Assembly (NCBI GenBank): GCA_003138855.1
Contig: PLHF01000025.1
Coordinates: 26,312-59,048 of the forward strand
DNA from: Acidimicrobiaceae bacterium
GTDB lineage: Bacteria; Actinomycetota; Acidimicrobiia; Acidimicrobiales; RAAP-2
Reading direction: 5' to 3'
Length of the DNA stretch: 32,737 nucleotides
In this document: one piece after another, positions 7,633 through 15,365 of the stretch
How positions within the stretch are numbered: position 1 is the stretch's first letter
How the letters are laid out: every line of letters begins with the position of its first letter
Translations under genes and position numbers: made by a program
Notes under the pieces: model-generated
What the model was told of the DNA's origin: nothing
Database searches by the model: none
The model's input: the letters and a program-made list of their open reading frames with translations, nothing else

Positions 7633-7792
7633 GTGCAGAGAAGCTACGTGTCGCAAATGTGGTCGGCCAACCTGGAAGGGGTGTGGAGCCCACGTCGAGC
7701 AAGTGCTCGGTGATGTCCCACCTGCTGAGCGGTGCCAGTGCAGGTCAGAAAAGGCACTAGCCCCCAAGCGGAAGTCCTGGCTCTCTCGTTGA
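7631..7792 (+). CDS. Small cysteine-rich protein (53 aa)
   Basis: The ATG at 7631 gives a 53-residue protein starting MCREATCRKCGRPTWKGCG, with cysteines at 2, 7, 10, 18, 33 and 35. The CxxC and following cysteines suggest a small metal-binding or sulfur-carrying fold. I recall similar short unnamed actinobacterial proteins (MCR.V.CK.CGK.TW.GCG..V), but cannot confirm this here. An upstream in-frame start at 7547 would put the promoter and operator inside the gene, so the short form is preferred. There is no ribosome site, and the -10 hexamer lies seven bases before the ATG, so translation is probably leaderless. The stop overlaps the start of the downstream reductase. Confidence 0.7.
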   Translation: MCREATCRKCGRPTWKGCGAHVEQVLGDVPPAERCQCRSEKALAPKRKSWLSR

Positions 7793-9468
7793 GCGACTCA
7801 TCGGAAGCCAAGGCCAAGCACGTCGTCATCGTCGGCGGAGTCGCCGGTGGGATGTCCACGGCGACTCGTCTCCGCCGCCTCGATGCCGAAGTCAGCATCA
7901 CCGTCCTCGAACGGTCGGGTCACGTCTCTTTCGCCAACTGCGGCCTGCCGTACTTCGTTGGTGGCCTGATCGAAGAAGAAGAGGATCTTACGCTCCAGAC
8001 TCCGGAGCAACTGTTCGATCGGTTCCGACTCGATGCCAGGGTCAATGACGAGGTCATTGCCATCGACCGGGAGGCGCACGCAGTAACGACCCGTTCTACG
8101 GTTACGGGCCAGGAGGACATCGTCCCCTACGACAAGCTGGTGCTCAGCATGGGTGCCGCTCCGGTGCGCCCGCCCATCCCCGGGTACGAGAGGGTCCGCA
8201 CGCTGCGGACCGTTGAGGATGCAGCTCGTCTCGCCTCGGATGTCGACGTCGCACCTGCAACCGCTGTCGTCATCGGTGCTGGATTCATCGGGCTCGAGAT
8301 GGCCGAGAACCTCGTCGGTCAGGGGATCGACGTGACGATCGTCGAGGCAACTCCCCAGGTGCTTCCTCCCCTCGATCCCGAGCTCGCCATTCTGGTGAGC
8401 GACGAACTGATTGCGCATGGCGTCCACGTCGAGACGGGTGCGTCCGTCGCATCGGTCGAGGACCGGTCGGTCACCCTTTCCGACGGTCGGGTCCTTGCTG
8501 CCGATCTCGTGGTCGGTGCCATCGGCGTACGGCCTGATATCCGACTGGCAGAACTCGCTGAATTGGACCTGGGACCGAGTGGCGGCATCGCTGTGAATGC
8601 GGCGAATCAGACGAACGATCCTGCTATCTACGCAGTTGGTGATGCTGTCGAGAAGGCAGACGCCATCTCCCATGCCACTTCGCTCATCGCTCTTGCGAAT
8701 GTTGCCAATCGTCAGGGTCGCAGGGTCGCTGACCATATTGCTGGGCGACCTTCACACGCCGTCGCTTATCTTGGGACGGCAATCGTCAAGGTCTTTGACC
8801 TGGTCGCTGCGACCGTCGGTTGGAACGAACGGCGCCTGAAGGCTGCGGGTCGACCGTTCCGATCCATCCACTCACACCCCTTTGACCACGCGACCTACTA
8901 CCCCGGTGCAACTCGAATGGCGGTGAAGCTGATCTTCGACCCGAACGACGCGACCATCCTCGGTGCACAGATCGTTGGCCGGAATGGAGTTGACAAGCGA
9001 ATCGACGTGATTGCAACGGCGATGGCAGGCGGTATCACCGCCGACCGACTGGCTGACCTCGAACTGGCCTACGCCCCGCCGTTCTCTTCGGCCAAGGACC
9101 CGGTCAACCTGCTTGGCTACATGGCTGAAAACGTACTGAGCGGCGACTGTGACGTCGTCGATCCGCAGGAGCTCGACGGGCTCATCACGAAGGGATGGGC
9201 AGTCATCGACGTACGTACTGCAGAGGAGCACGCAACGGGGGCTATCGAAGGGTCGACGAATGTACCCATCGACTCGCTCCGAGACCACCTCGATGCACTC
9301 GGCAACGGTCCCGTCATCGTCTACTGCGAAGTAGGCCAACGCGGCCATACGGCGACTGCTCTGTTGCACGAACTCGGCATCGAGGCGCGCAATCTCGACG
9401 GTGGTTACCAGACATGGTCGGCATCGATGAGGGCTCAGGTAGAGAACGCAGCTGCGTCAATATCGTAG
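7789..9468 (+). CDS. CoA-disulfide reductase with C-terminal rhodanese domain (CoADR-RHD, NAD(P)H persulfide reductase-like)
   Basis: A 559-residue fusion. Residues 10-450 are an FAD/NAD(P) reductase of the CoA-disulfide reductase type: GGVAGGMS at 16-23, the active-site SFANCGLPYF with Cys51, a second Rossmann loop (IGAGFIGLEMAE) and a C-terminal dimer domain. Residues about 465-555 are a rhodanese domain with active-site loop CEVGQRG, Cys513. Proteins with this layout reduce CoA disulfide, CoA persulfide or polysulfide. The preferred start is the TTG at 7789, overlapping the TGA of the Cys-rich gene as TTGA; GTG codons at 7732 and 7738 are alternatives that would overlap that gene more deeply. 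It is driven by the promoter with the perfect CstR-type operator, so it is probably induced by persulfide. Confidence 0.9.
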   Translation: MSDSSEAKAKHVVIVGGVAGGMSTATRLRRLDAEVSITVLERSGHVSFANCGLPYFVGGLIEEEEDLTLQTPEQLFDRFRLDARVNDEVIAIDREAHAVTTRSTVTGQEDIVPYDKLVLSMGAAPVRPPIPGYERVRTLRTVEDAARLASDVDVAPATAVVIGAGFIGLEMAENLVGQGIDVTIVEATPQVLPPLDPELAILVSDELIAHGVHVETGASVASVEDRSVTLSDGRVLAADLVVGAIGVRPDIRLAELAELDLGPSGGIAVNAANQTNDPAIYAVGDAVEKADAISHATSLIALANVANRQGRRVADHIAGRPSHAVAYLGTAIVKVFDLVAATVGWNERRLKAAGRPFRSIHSHPFDHATYYPGATRMAVKLIFDPNDATILGAQIVGRNGVDKRIDVIATAMAGGITADRLADLELAYAPPFSSAKDPVNLLGYMAENVLSGDCDVVDPQELDGLITKGWAVIDVRTAEEHATGAIEGSTNVPIDSLRDHLDALGNGPVIVYCEVGQRGHTATALLHELGIEARNLDGGYQTWSASMRAQVENAAASIS

Positions 9469-9541
9469 TGGGCCAGTTGGTGCCCCTCGGGGCTTCATTG
9501 AGATCCGGGTGGCCCACCAAGCCTCGAGCGGACTGAAGTTC

Positions 9542-10080
9542 TCAGGACTTCGAGCCATGTGCCATCAGCCGGACCATGGTTGCTGCGCGTTCGAGGCGAT
9601 CCAGGGCTCCTGGTGCGGGCCCGACGGAGCCAGGGCCCAAGAACGGCTCCACCCTGGTCTCCATCAACGCATCGAGTACCCCGCGGTGCTCACCACTGTG
9701 GATGAGATTGATGCCTTCAGAAGGATCCTCGTCGAGGTCGAAGAGCTGGACCGGGTCGTGGCGGCAAGGCCCAGATGCTCGACCAGCTCCGTCACGACGC
9801 GAGGGTTGCACCCTCGGGGTGGGCGGATGATGACGGGTACCATCACCGCCGGCTCATAGGTCACCATCTTGGAGAGCATCCGGTGCTCGCCACCATCTCG
9901 CCGTGGTCCGGGGTGTAGATCGCCCACGTCTCGTCAAGCAGCCCGCGAGTCGTACTCCTCGATCCACCGGACCACACGGCTCCCTACCCAAGTGTCGACG
10001 TAGTCATCCCCCGAGACCGGCTTGGACGACGTCGACCACCTCCCGACCTTCGTGCTCGAGCACATCGCCAGCCGATCGAA
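9542..10080 (-). pseudogene. Decayed sulfatase
   Basis: Fragments of a type I sulfatase appear in order on the minus strand but in different frames. A DDYVDTWVGSRVVRWIEEYD segment ends at a stop codon (about 9950-10010). Next comes TPDHGEM (about 9905-9925), the sulfatase metal-site motif. In a shifted frame follows EHRMLSKMVTYEPAVMVPVI (about 9830-9890), and in another shift the C-terminal QLFDLDEDPSEGINL part, ending at a stop at 9542. The distance between the last two blocks is much shorter than in intact sulfatases, so there is also an internal deletion. The N-terminal half with the Cys/Ser formylglycine site is absent. I see no way this gives an active enzyme. It lies between the reductase and the end of the acetoacetyl-CoA synthetase gene. 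Confidence 0.75.
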
Positions 10081-10181
10081 CGTCGCCGACTCCCGTACGT
10101 CACTCGTCTACGAGCACCGCTGCAAGACTGTCCTGGAGCCGATCGCCTCTGACCTCCGAGGAGGTCGGGAACGGAGGGGTG

Positions 10182-12170
10182 TCACCCGCCTGGATGTCTC
10201 ACGCGGTCGGCGGCGATGCCGGCGATGTGGTCGAGAGCGCCGAGGTCCTTGAGGGCGCCGCGGCTGGCGACGGCGTCCGGCTCGGCGCCGAGCAGGATCT
10301 TCTTTACCGGAAGCTCGAGCTTCTTGCCGGACAGGGTCGTCGGGACGCCCGGGATCTGGTAGAGCTCGTCGGGGACGTGGCGTGGCGACAAGCCGGAGCG
10401 AATCGTCGCGCGGATCGTGGCCCCGAGCGCCTCGTCGAGGGTGACGCCGCTTGCGCAGACGACGAACAGCACGAGCGTGCCGGGCCCGTCGCCGCTCGGG
10501 TCCTCGAGGTGCACGACGAGGCTGTCGGTCACGCCGTCGATGTCGTCGATGACCCGGTAGATCTCTGCGGTGCCCACACGGATGCCGCCGCGGTTGAGCG
10601 TGGCGTCGGACCGGCCGGTGATGATGCACGAGCCGCGCGAGGTGATCGTGATCCAGTCGCCGTGGCGCCAAACGCCGGGATATTCGTCGAAGTAAGCGGC
10701 GCGGTACCGCGACCCGTCAGTGTCACCCAGGAACCCGATCGGCATAGAAGGCATCGGAGCGGTGACCACCAGCTCGCCCTGCTCGTCGATCACCGACCGG
10801 CCGGACTCGTCGAACGCCTCGACGTCGGCGCCGAGATAGCGGCACGAGATCTCCCCTGCCCATACCGGGGTGAGCGGATTGCCACCGACGAACGCCGAGC
10901 AGATGTCGGTGCCACCGCTGATCGACGACAACATCACGTCGGGCTTCACGGCGTCGTACACCCAGTGGAACTCATCGACAGGCAGCGGCGCCCCGGTCGA
11001 GCCCACGGAGCGAAGGTGCGACAGTTCGAACTCGTCACCGGGGCGCAGACCTGCGCGACGGCAAGCGACCAGATACGGCGCACCCACCCCGAGCCACGTG
11101 AGGCCGAGCTCCGACGCGACCCGCCATAACGTGAGGGGCCCGTCGGCATTCGGGTCCCCGTCGAAAGTCACCACGGTGGCGCCCACGAGCAGCCCCGCGA
11201 CGAGGTAGTTCCACATCATCCACCCGGTGGTGGTGAACCACAGGAACACGTCGTCGTCGCCCATGTCGGCGTGCAGGCCGATCACCTTGAGGTGCTCGAG
11301 CAGCATCCCGCCGTGCGCGTGCACGATCGGCTTGGGCAGCCCGGTGGTGCCCGACGAGAAGAGCACGTAGAGCGGATGATCCGATTCGACCTGGGCGAAC
11401 TCGAGATCCCCCCGCTCACTGGTGAACTGCTCCCAGCCGACGACCCCGTCTCCGAGGAGCGATGGGTGGAGGTACGGCAGGACCACCGTGGCGCGAACCG
11501 TCGGTAGGCCGGCGCGGATCTCGGCCAGTTCGTCGACCCTGCTCACGTCACGCGACCCGAAGCGGTACCCGTCGACCGCCAGTAGCACCATCGGTTCGAT
11601 CTGGCCGAACCGGTCGAGCACGGCGCGCACGCCGAACTCCGGGGCACAAGAGGTCCAGATCGCGCCCAGGCTCGCTGTGGCGAGGAAGGCGGCGATCGTC
11701 TCGGGAACGTTGGGTAGGTATGCCGCGACCCGGTCGCCGCGCCCGACGCCGAGGCGCAGTAAGCCGGCACGGGCGCGGGCCACGTGGTCGCGCAGGTCGT
11801 CGCGCGACCACTCCGTCGGGTCGACGGTCTGCGACCGGCCGACCACCGCCGGTCGGTCACCCCTATGGGCGAGCGCGTGCTCCGCGTAGTTCAGTCGGGC
11901 GCCTTCGAACCAGCGGGCGCCGGGCATCTCGCGCCCGGAGAGCACCCGCGTGTACGGAACGCTCGCCCGGACTCCGAAGAACTCCCACACGGTCGCCCAG
12001 AACTCCTCGAGGTCGTGGATCGACCAGCGCCACAACTCGTCGTAGTCGGCGAACCGGCGCCCGGTTCGCTGCTCGGCGAAGTCCATGAATCGGCCGAGGC
12101 GGGTGGTCTCTCGGGCGTCGGCTGGTGGAGACCACAGCACCGCGGGCTGCGAGTCAGGAGGTATGCTCAC
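10182..12170 (-). CDS. Acetoacetyl-CoA synthetase
   Basis: A 662-residue acyl-adenylate-forming enzyme of the acetoacetyl-CoA synthetase family (usual length about 650). Visible motifs are the ATP-binding loop LFSSGTTGLPKPIVHAHGG, WFTTTGWMMWNYL, the adenylate-binding region SSISGGTDICSAF, the hinge GRSDATLNRGGIRVG, and SGKKLELPVKK with the catalytic Lys near the C-terminus. It activates acetoacetate, the end product of leucine breakdown, to acetoacetyl-CoA. The start is a GTG at 12168-12170 overlapping the dehydrogenase stop as GTGA, so translation is coupled; the frame is open further upstream but only as an antisense-phase extension within the dehydrogenase gene. Last gene of the four-gene minus-strand liu-type operon. 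Confidence 0.92.
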   Translation of the reverse strand: MSIPPDSQPAVLWSPPADARETTRLGRFMDFAEQRTGRRFADYDELWRWSIHDLEEFWATVWEFFGVRASVPYTRVLSGREMPGARWFEGARLNYAEHALAHRGDRPAVVGRSQTVDPTEWSRDDLRDHVARARAGLLRLGVGRGDRVAAYLPNVPETIAAFLATASLGAIWTSCAPEFGVRAVLDRFGQIEPMVLLAVDGYRFGSRDVSRVDELAEIRAGLPTVRATVVLPYLHPSLLGDGVVGWEQFTSERGDLEFAQVESDHPLYVLFSSGTTGLPKPIVHAHGGMLLEHLKVIGLHADMGDDDVFLWFTTTGWMMWNYLVAGLLVGATVVTFDGDPNADGPLTLWRVASELGLTWLGVGAPYLVACRRAGLRPGDEFELSHLRSVGSTGAPLPVDEFHWVYDAVKPDVMLSSISGGTDICSAFVGGNPLTPVWAGEISCRYLGADVEAFDESGRSVIDEQGELVVTAPMPSMPIGFLGDTDGSRYRAAYFDEYPGVWRHGDWITITSRGSCIITGRSDATLNRGGIRVGTAEIYRVIDDIDGVTDSLVVHLEDPSGDGPGTLVLFVVCASGVTLDEALGATIRATIRSGLSPRHVPDELYQIPGVPTTLSGKKLELPVKKILLGAEPDAVASRGALKDLGALDHIAGIAADRVRHPGG

Positions 12171-13309
12171 CCGACCGGCAACCCGAGGCCGCGGGCCAGC
12201 ACCAACCGCTGGATCTCGCTCGTACCCTCGCCGATCTCGAGGATCTTGGCGTCGCGGTAGAAGCGCACGATCGGCGTCTCCTCGATGAAGCCGGCTCCGC
12301 CGAACACCTGGGTGGCGACCCGCGCAGCGGTGACCGCGCTCTCGGTGGAGTACAGCTTGGCCATTGCCGCAGCCTGCCCGATCGGGCGGCCCTGGTCCTT
12401 CAACCATGCCGCCTTGTAGGTCAGGTTGTGGGCGTTCTCGATCGCCACGGCGAGGTCGGAGAGTTGGAATGCCAGTCCCTGGAAGCGACCGATCGGGCCT
12501 CCGAAGGCATGGCGCTGCTTGGCGTAGTCGACGGCGTGCTCCAGGCATGCCCGCGCGCACCCCAGCGCGAGCGCCGAGATCGCGATCCGGCCGTCGTCGA
12601 GGATCGAGAGGAAGTTGCGGAACCCGTCTCCGGGCTTGCCGAGCAGGTTGGCCTCGGGCACCCGACAGCCGTCGAGGAGGAGGCCGTGGGTGTCACTGGC
12701 GTGCCAGCCGAGCTTGCGGTACCCGGGCTCGATGACGAGGCCCGGAGTGCCGGCCGGCACGACGAACGCGGAGATGCCGTCGTCGGTGCGAGCGGTGACT
12801 GTGATGATCGAGGTGATTTCCGTACCGCAGTTGGTGATGAACGCCTTGCTGCCGTCGATCACCCACTCGTCACCAGCGAGGCGGGCCCGGGTCCGGGTGG
12901 CGCCGGCGTCACTGCCACCGTCGGGCTCGGTCAGCCCGAATGCGCCAAGCGAGCGACCGGCGACGAGGTCGGGCAACCAGCGGTCCTGCTGTTCCTCGTT
13001 GCCGAATTGGTGGATCGGGTTGGCGCCCAGGCCGACCCCTGCCGACAGCGTGATCCCCATCGACTGGTCGACGCGGCCGATCTCCTCGATAGCCACGCAC
13101 AGCGAGGCGAAGTCGCCGTCACCCCCACCCCACCGTTCGGGGAAGACGAGCCCGAACAGCCCGAGATCGCCCATCGCTCGCGCGACTTCGACGGGGAAGT
13201 GGTGGTCGCGGTCCCACTGGGCGGCGTGCGGTGCGATCTCCGACTGGGCGAAGTCGCGCACGACATTGCGGAACATCTCGTGGTCGTCGCTCAGTTCCCA
13301 ACTGCTCAT
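12167..13309 (-). CDS. Acyl-CoA dehydrogenase (short-/branched-chain type)
   Basis: A 380-residue FAD acyl-CoA dehydrogenase with both family signatures: GAFGLTEPDGGSDAG (about 121-135) and a C-terminal QVFGGAGFIEETPIVRFYRD block. The catalytic base is Glu361 in EIGEGTSEIQ, the short-chain/branched-chain position. In isovaleryl-CoA dehydrogenases this residue is Ala or Gly, and the base sits on an earlier helix (LER motif); the matching helix here reads DDGRIAISALALG and has no Glu. Its location between biotin carboxylase and acetoacetyl-CoA synthetase suggests isovaleryl-CoA oxidation, but the residue pattern leaves a different acyl substrate possible. Its ATG overlaps the stop of the biotin carboxylase gene as ATGA. 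Confidence 0.92.
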   Translation of the reverse strand: MSSWELSDDHEMFRNVVRDFAQSEIAPHAAQWDRDHHFPVEVARAMGDLGLFGLVFPERWGGGDGDFASLCVAIEEIGRVDQSMGITLSAGVGLGANPIHQFGNEEQQDRWLPDLVAGRSLGAFGLTEPDGGSDAGATRTRARLAGDEWVIDGSKAFITNCGTEITSIITVTARTDDGISAFVVPAGTPGLVIEPGYRKLGWHASDTHGLLLDGCRVPEANLLGKPGDGFRNFLSILDDGRIAISALALGCARACLEHAVDYAKQRHAFGGPIGRFQGLAFQLSDLAVAIENAHNLTYKAAWLKDQGRPIGQAAAMAKLYSTESAVTAARVATQVFGGAGFIEETPIVRFYRDAKILEIGEGTSEIQRLVLARGLGLPVG

Positions 13310-15339
13310 GGCTGTTCCTCGGGCTCGTCTTGGCTCGCGTTCTCGCGTTTGTCCGGTACCTCGACGGCGGAGATCGTGACGACCGGGTCGTCGAGGCCGA
13401 CCGGCTGCCCTTGGCGGGCGTGGACGGCGGTGACTTTGCCATCGACCGACGCCATCAACGTGTGCTCCATCTTCATCGCCTCGATGATCGCTACCTTCTG
13501 TCCGGCAGCGATCACGTCGCCCTCGGCCACCAGTACCGCGGTTGCCACTCCGGGCATGGGGCTGCGGATCGTGCCGTGGCCCGCTGCATCGGCATCGGGG
13601 CGAAGGTGGTCGGCACGTGGGTTGTGGTCACGGATCGGCCAGGCGGATCCGGCGACGCCGACCCACGTGACCCCGCCGTCACGGTGCACGACCATCGGAG
13701 TGGTGACGCCGTCTAGCGTGACCCGGACCGCCCCTTCGGGCCCGGCGACGACCGACGCCGTGCGAGGCGCCGCGTCGTCGATCATGGCGTCTACCGTCGA
13801 ACCCCCGTGGAAGCGGAGCGCCACGGACACCGTGCCGCGTCTCGGCACGTCGAGGCGTCGGCGTACCCAAGATGGTCCACCGTGCCGCCATCCGACGGCG
13901 GCCTGCCACGGATCGGCTGCACCCCTGGCGTCGAGCAGGGGCAGCACAGCGGCCCCAACGACTGCGGCATCGGGTACGTCGGCGGTCACGAGGGCATCGC
14001 CACGCCGTTCTACGAGCCCGGTGTCGAGACGACCAGAGCGCACCTCTTCGTCGGCGAGGAGCCGTCGCAGGAACCCAACATTGGTGGTGACGCCGAGAAC
14101 AGCCGTCGACGACAGGGCAGCGTCGAGCCGCCGCAGTGCCTCGTCGCGGTCCGCTCCGTGGGCGATCACCTTGGCGAGCATCGGGTCGTAGTCGGTGCCG
14201 ACGACCGTACCGACGTTGATGCCGGAATCAACTCGGACGCCCACGCCGGTCGCTTCGACCAGTCGATGCAAGGTCCCACCGGTCGGGAGGAAGTCGCGAG
14301 CCGGATCTTCGGCGTAGATCCGCGCCTCGATGGCGTGACCGACCGACGAGAGGTCTGCCTGCGTGAATGGCAGTGGCTCGCCAGCGGCGATGCGTAGCTG
14401 CAGCTCGACGAGATCGATGCCGAAAATCAGCTCGGTGACCGGGTGCTCCACTTGCAAGCGCGTGTTCATCTCCAGGAAGAAGAACTCATCGGGTCGGTCA
14501 TCCGACATTATGAACTCCACCGTACCGGCGCCGGCGTACCCGCAGGCCCGGGCGGTGTCGATCGCCTGCGCGCCCATTGCCGCTCGAACCTCGGGAGTGA
14601 CGAACGGCGATGGAGCCTCCTCCATGATCTTCTGGTGACGGCGCTGGAGGCTGCACTCTCGTTCGCCGAGGTGAACCACGTTGCCGTACGTGTCGGCCAT
14701 CACCTGGATCTCGACGTGCCGCGGGTTGACGACGTAGCGCTCGACCAGGATCGTGTCGTCGCCGAACGCGTTGCGAGCCTCGCGCCGTGCGGACTCGATC
14801 TGCGGGCGAAGCTCGGCTTCGTCGCGCACCAGCCGCATGCCTTTGCCACCGCCACCCGCCGACGGTTTGAGCAACACCGGCAGTCCGACCTCGAGCGCCG
14901 CCGCCACGAGCGCCTCGTCATCCAGACCGGCCTCGTCGCTCCCTGGCACCACGCGCACACCTGCGGCGGTTACCGCGCGCTTCGCTGCGATCTTGTCGCC
15001 CATCGCCCTGATCGCTGCCACGGGCGGGCCGACGAACACGATGCCGTGGGCCTCGCAGGCGTCGGCGGGTGCCGGGTTCTCCGACAAGAAACCGTACCCG
15101 GGGTGGATTGCGTCGGCCCCTGTGGTCAGCGCGGCCGCCACTACCCGGTCGACGTCCAGATAGCTCTCGCTCGCGGCAGCAGGGCCGAGCCGCACTGCGA
15201 CATCGGCGTCGTGCACGTGGCGGGCGTCGGCGTCGGCATCGCTGTACACCGCCACCGAGGCGACACCGAGTGCCCGCAGTGTGCGGATCACGCGCACGGC
15301 GATCTCGCCGCGGTTGGCCACGAGGACCGTCGAGAACAT
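13306..15339 (-). CDS. Acyl-CoA carboxylase biotin-carboxylase/BCCP subunit (MccA/LiuD-like)
   Basis: A 677-residue alpha subunit of a biotin-dependent acyl-CoA carboxylase. Domains in order: biotin carboxylase N-terminal fold (FSTVLVANRGEIAVRVIR), ATP-grasp with glycine loop KPSAGGGGKGMRLV, ERECSLQRRHQKIMEE and FLEMNTRLQVEHPVTE, the C-terminal biotin-carboxylase domain, a linker domain, and a C-terminal biotinyl domain with EAMKMEH (biotin on Lys623). The ATG at 15339 gives the canonical N-terminus; a GTG at 15369 would overlap the carboxyltransferase stop as GTGA and add ten residues, so the start is uncertain. With the carboxyltransferase encoded just upstream it most probably carboxylates 3-methylcrotonyl-CoA or a related acyl-CoA. 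Confidence 0.93.
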   Translation of the reverse strand: MFSTVLVANRGEIAVRVIRTLRALGVASVAVYSDADADARHVHDADVAVRLGPAAASESYLDVDRVVAAALTTGADAIHPGYGFLSENPAPADACEAHGIVFVGPPVAAIRAMGDKIAAKRAVTAAGVRVVPGSDEAGLDDEALVAAALEVGLPVLLKPSAGGGGKGMRLVRDEAELRPQIESARREARNAFGDDTILVERYVVNPRHVEIQVMADTYGNVVHLGERECSLQRRHQKIMEEAPSPFVTPEVRAAMGAQAIDTARACGYAGAGTVEFIMSDDRPDEFFFLEMNTRLQVEHPVTELIFGIDLVELQLRIAAGEPLPFTQADLSSVGHAIEARIYAEDPARDFLPTGGTLHRLVEATGVGVRVDSGINVGTVVGTDYDPMLAKVIAHGADRDEALRRLDAALSSTAVLGVTTNVGFLRRLLADEEVRSGRLDTGLVERRGDALVTADVPDAAVVGAAVLPLLDARGAADPWQAAVGWRHGGPSWVRRRLDVPRRGTVSVALRFHGGSTVDAMIDDAAPRTASVVAGPEGAVRVTLDGVTTPMVVHRDGGVTWVGVAGSAWPIRDHNPRADHLRPDADAAGHGTIRSPMPGVATAVLVAEGDVIAAGQKVAIIEAMKMEHTLMASVDGKVTAVHARQGQPVGLDDPVVTISAVEVPDKRENASQDEPEEQP

Positions 15340-15365
15340 GGGTCGAGACACGTCCGGCACCCCGA

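Noticed and set aside
12171-12560. N-terminal extension of the acetoacetyl-CoA synthetase frame
   Set aside because: It lies inside the acyl-CoA dehydrogenase gene in another frame; the GTGA overlap gives the usual family length.
12125-14191. A 688-codon plus-strand open frame opposite the acyl-CoA dehydrogenase and biotin carboxylase genes
   Set aside because: It covers two well-defined genes in antisense and shows low-complexity Arg/Ser/Ala composition without motifs.
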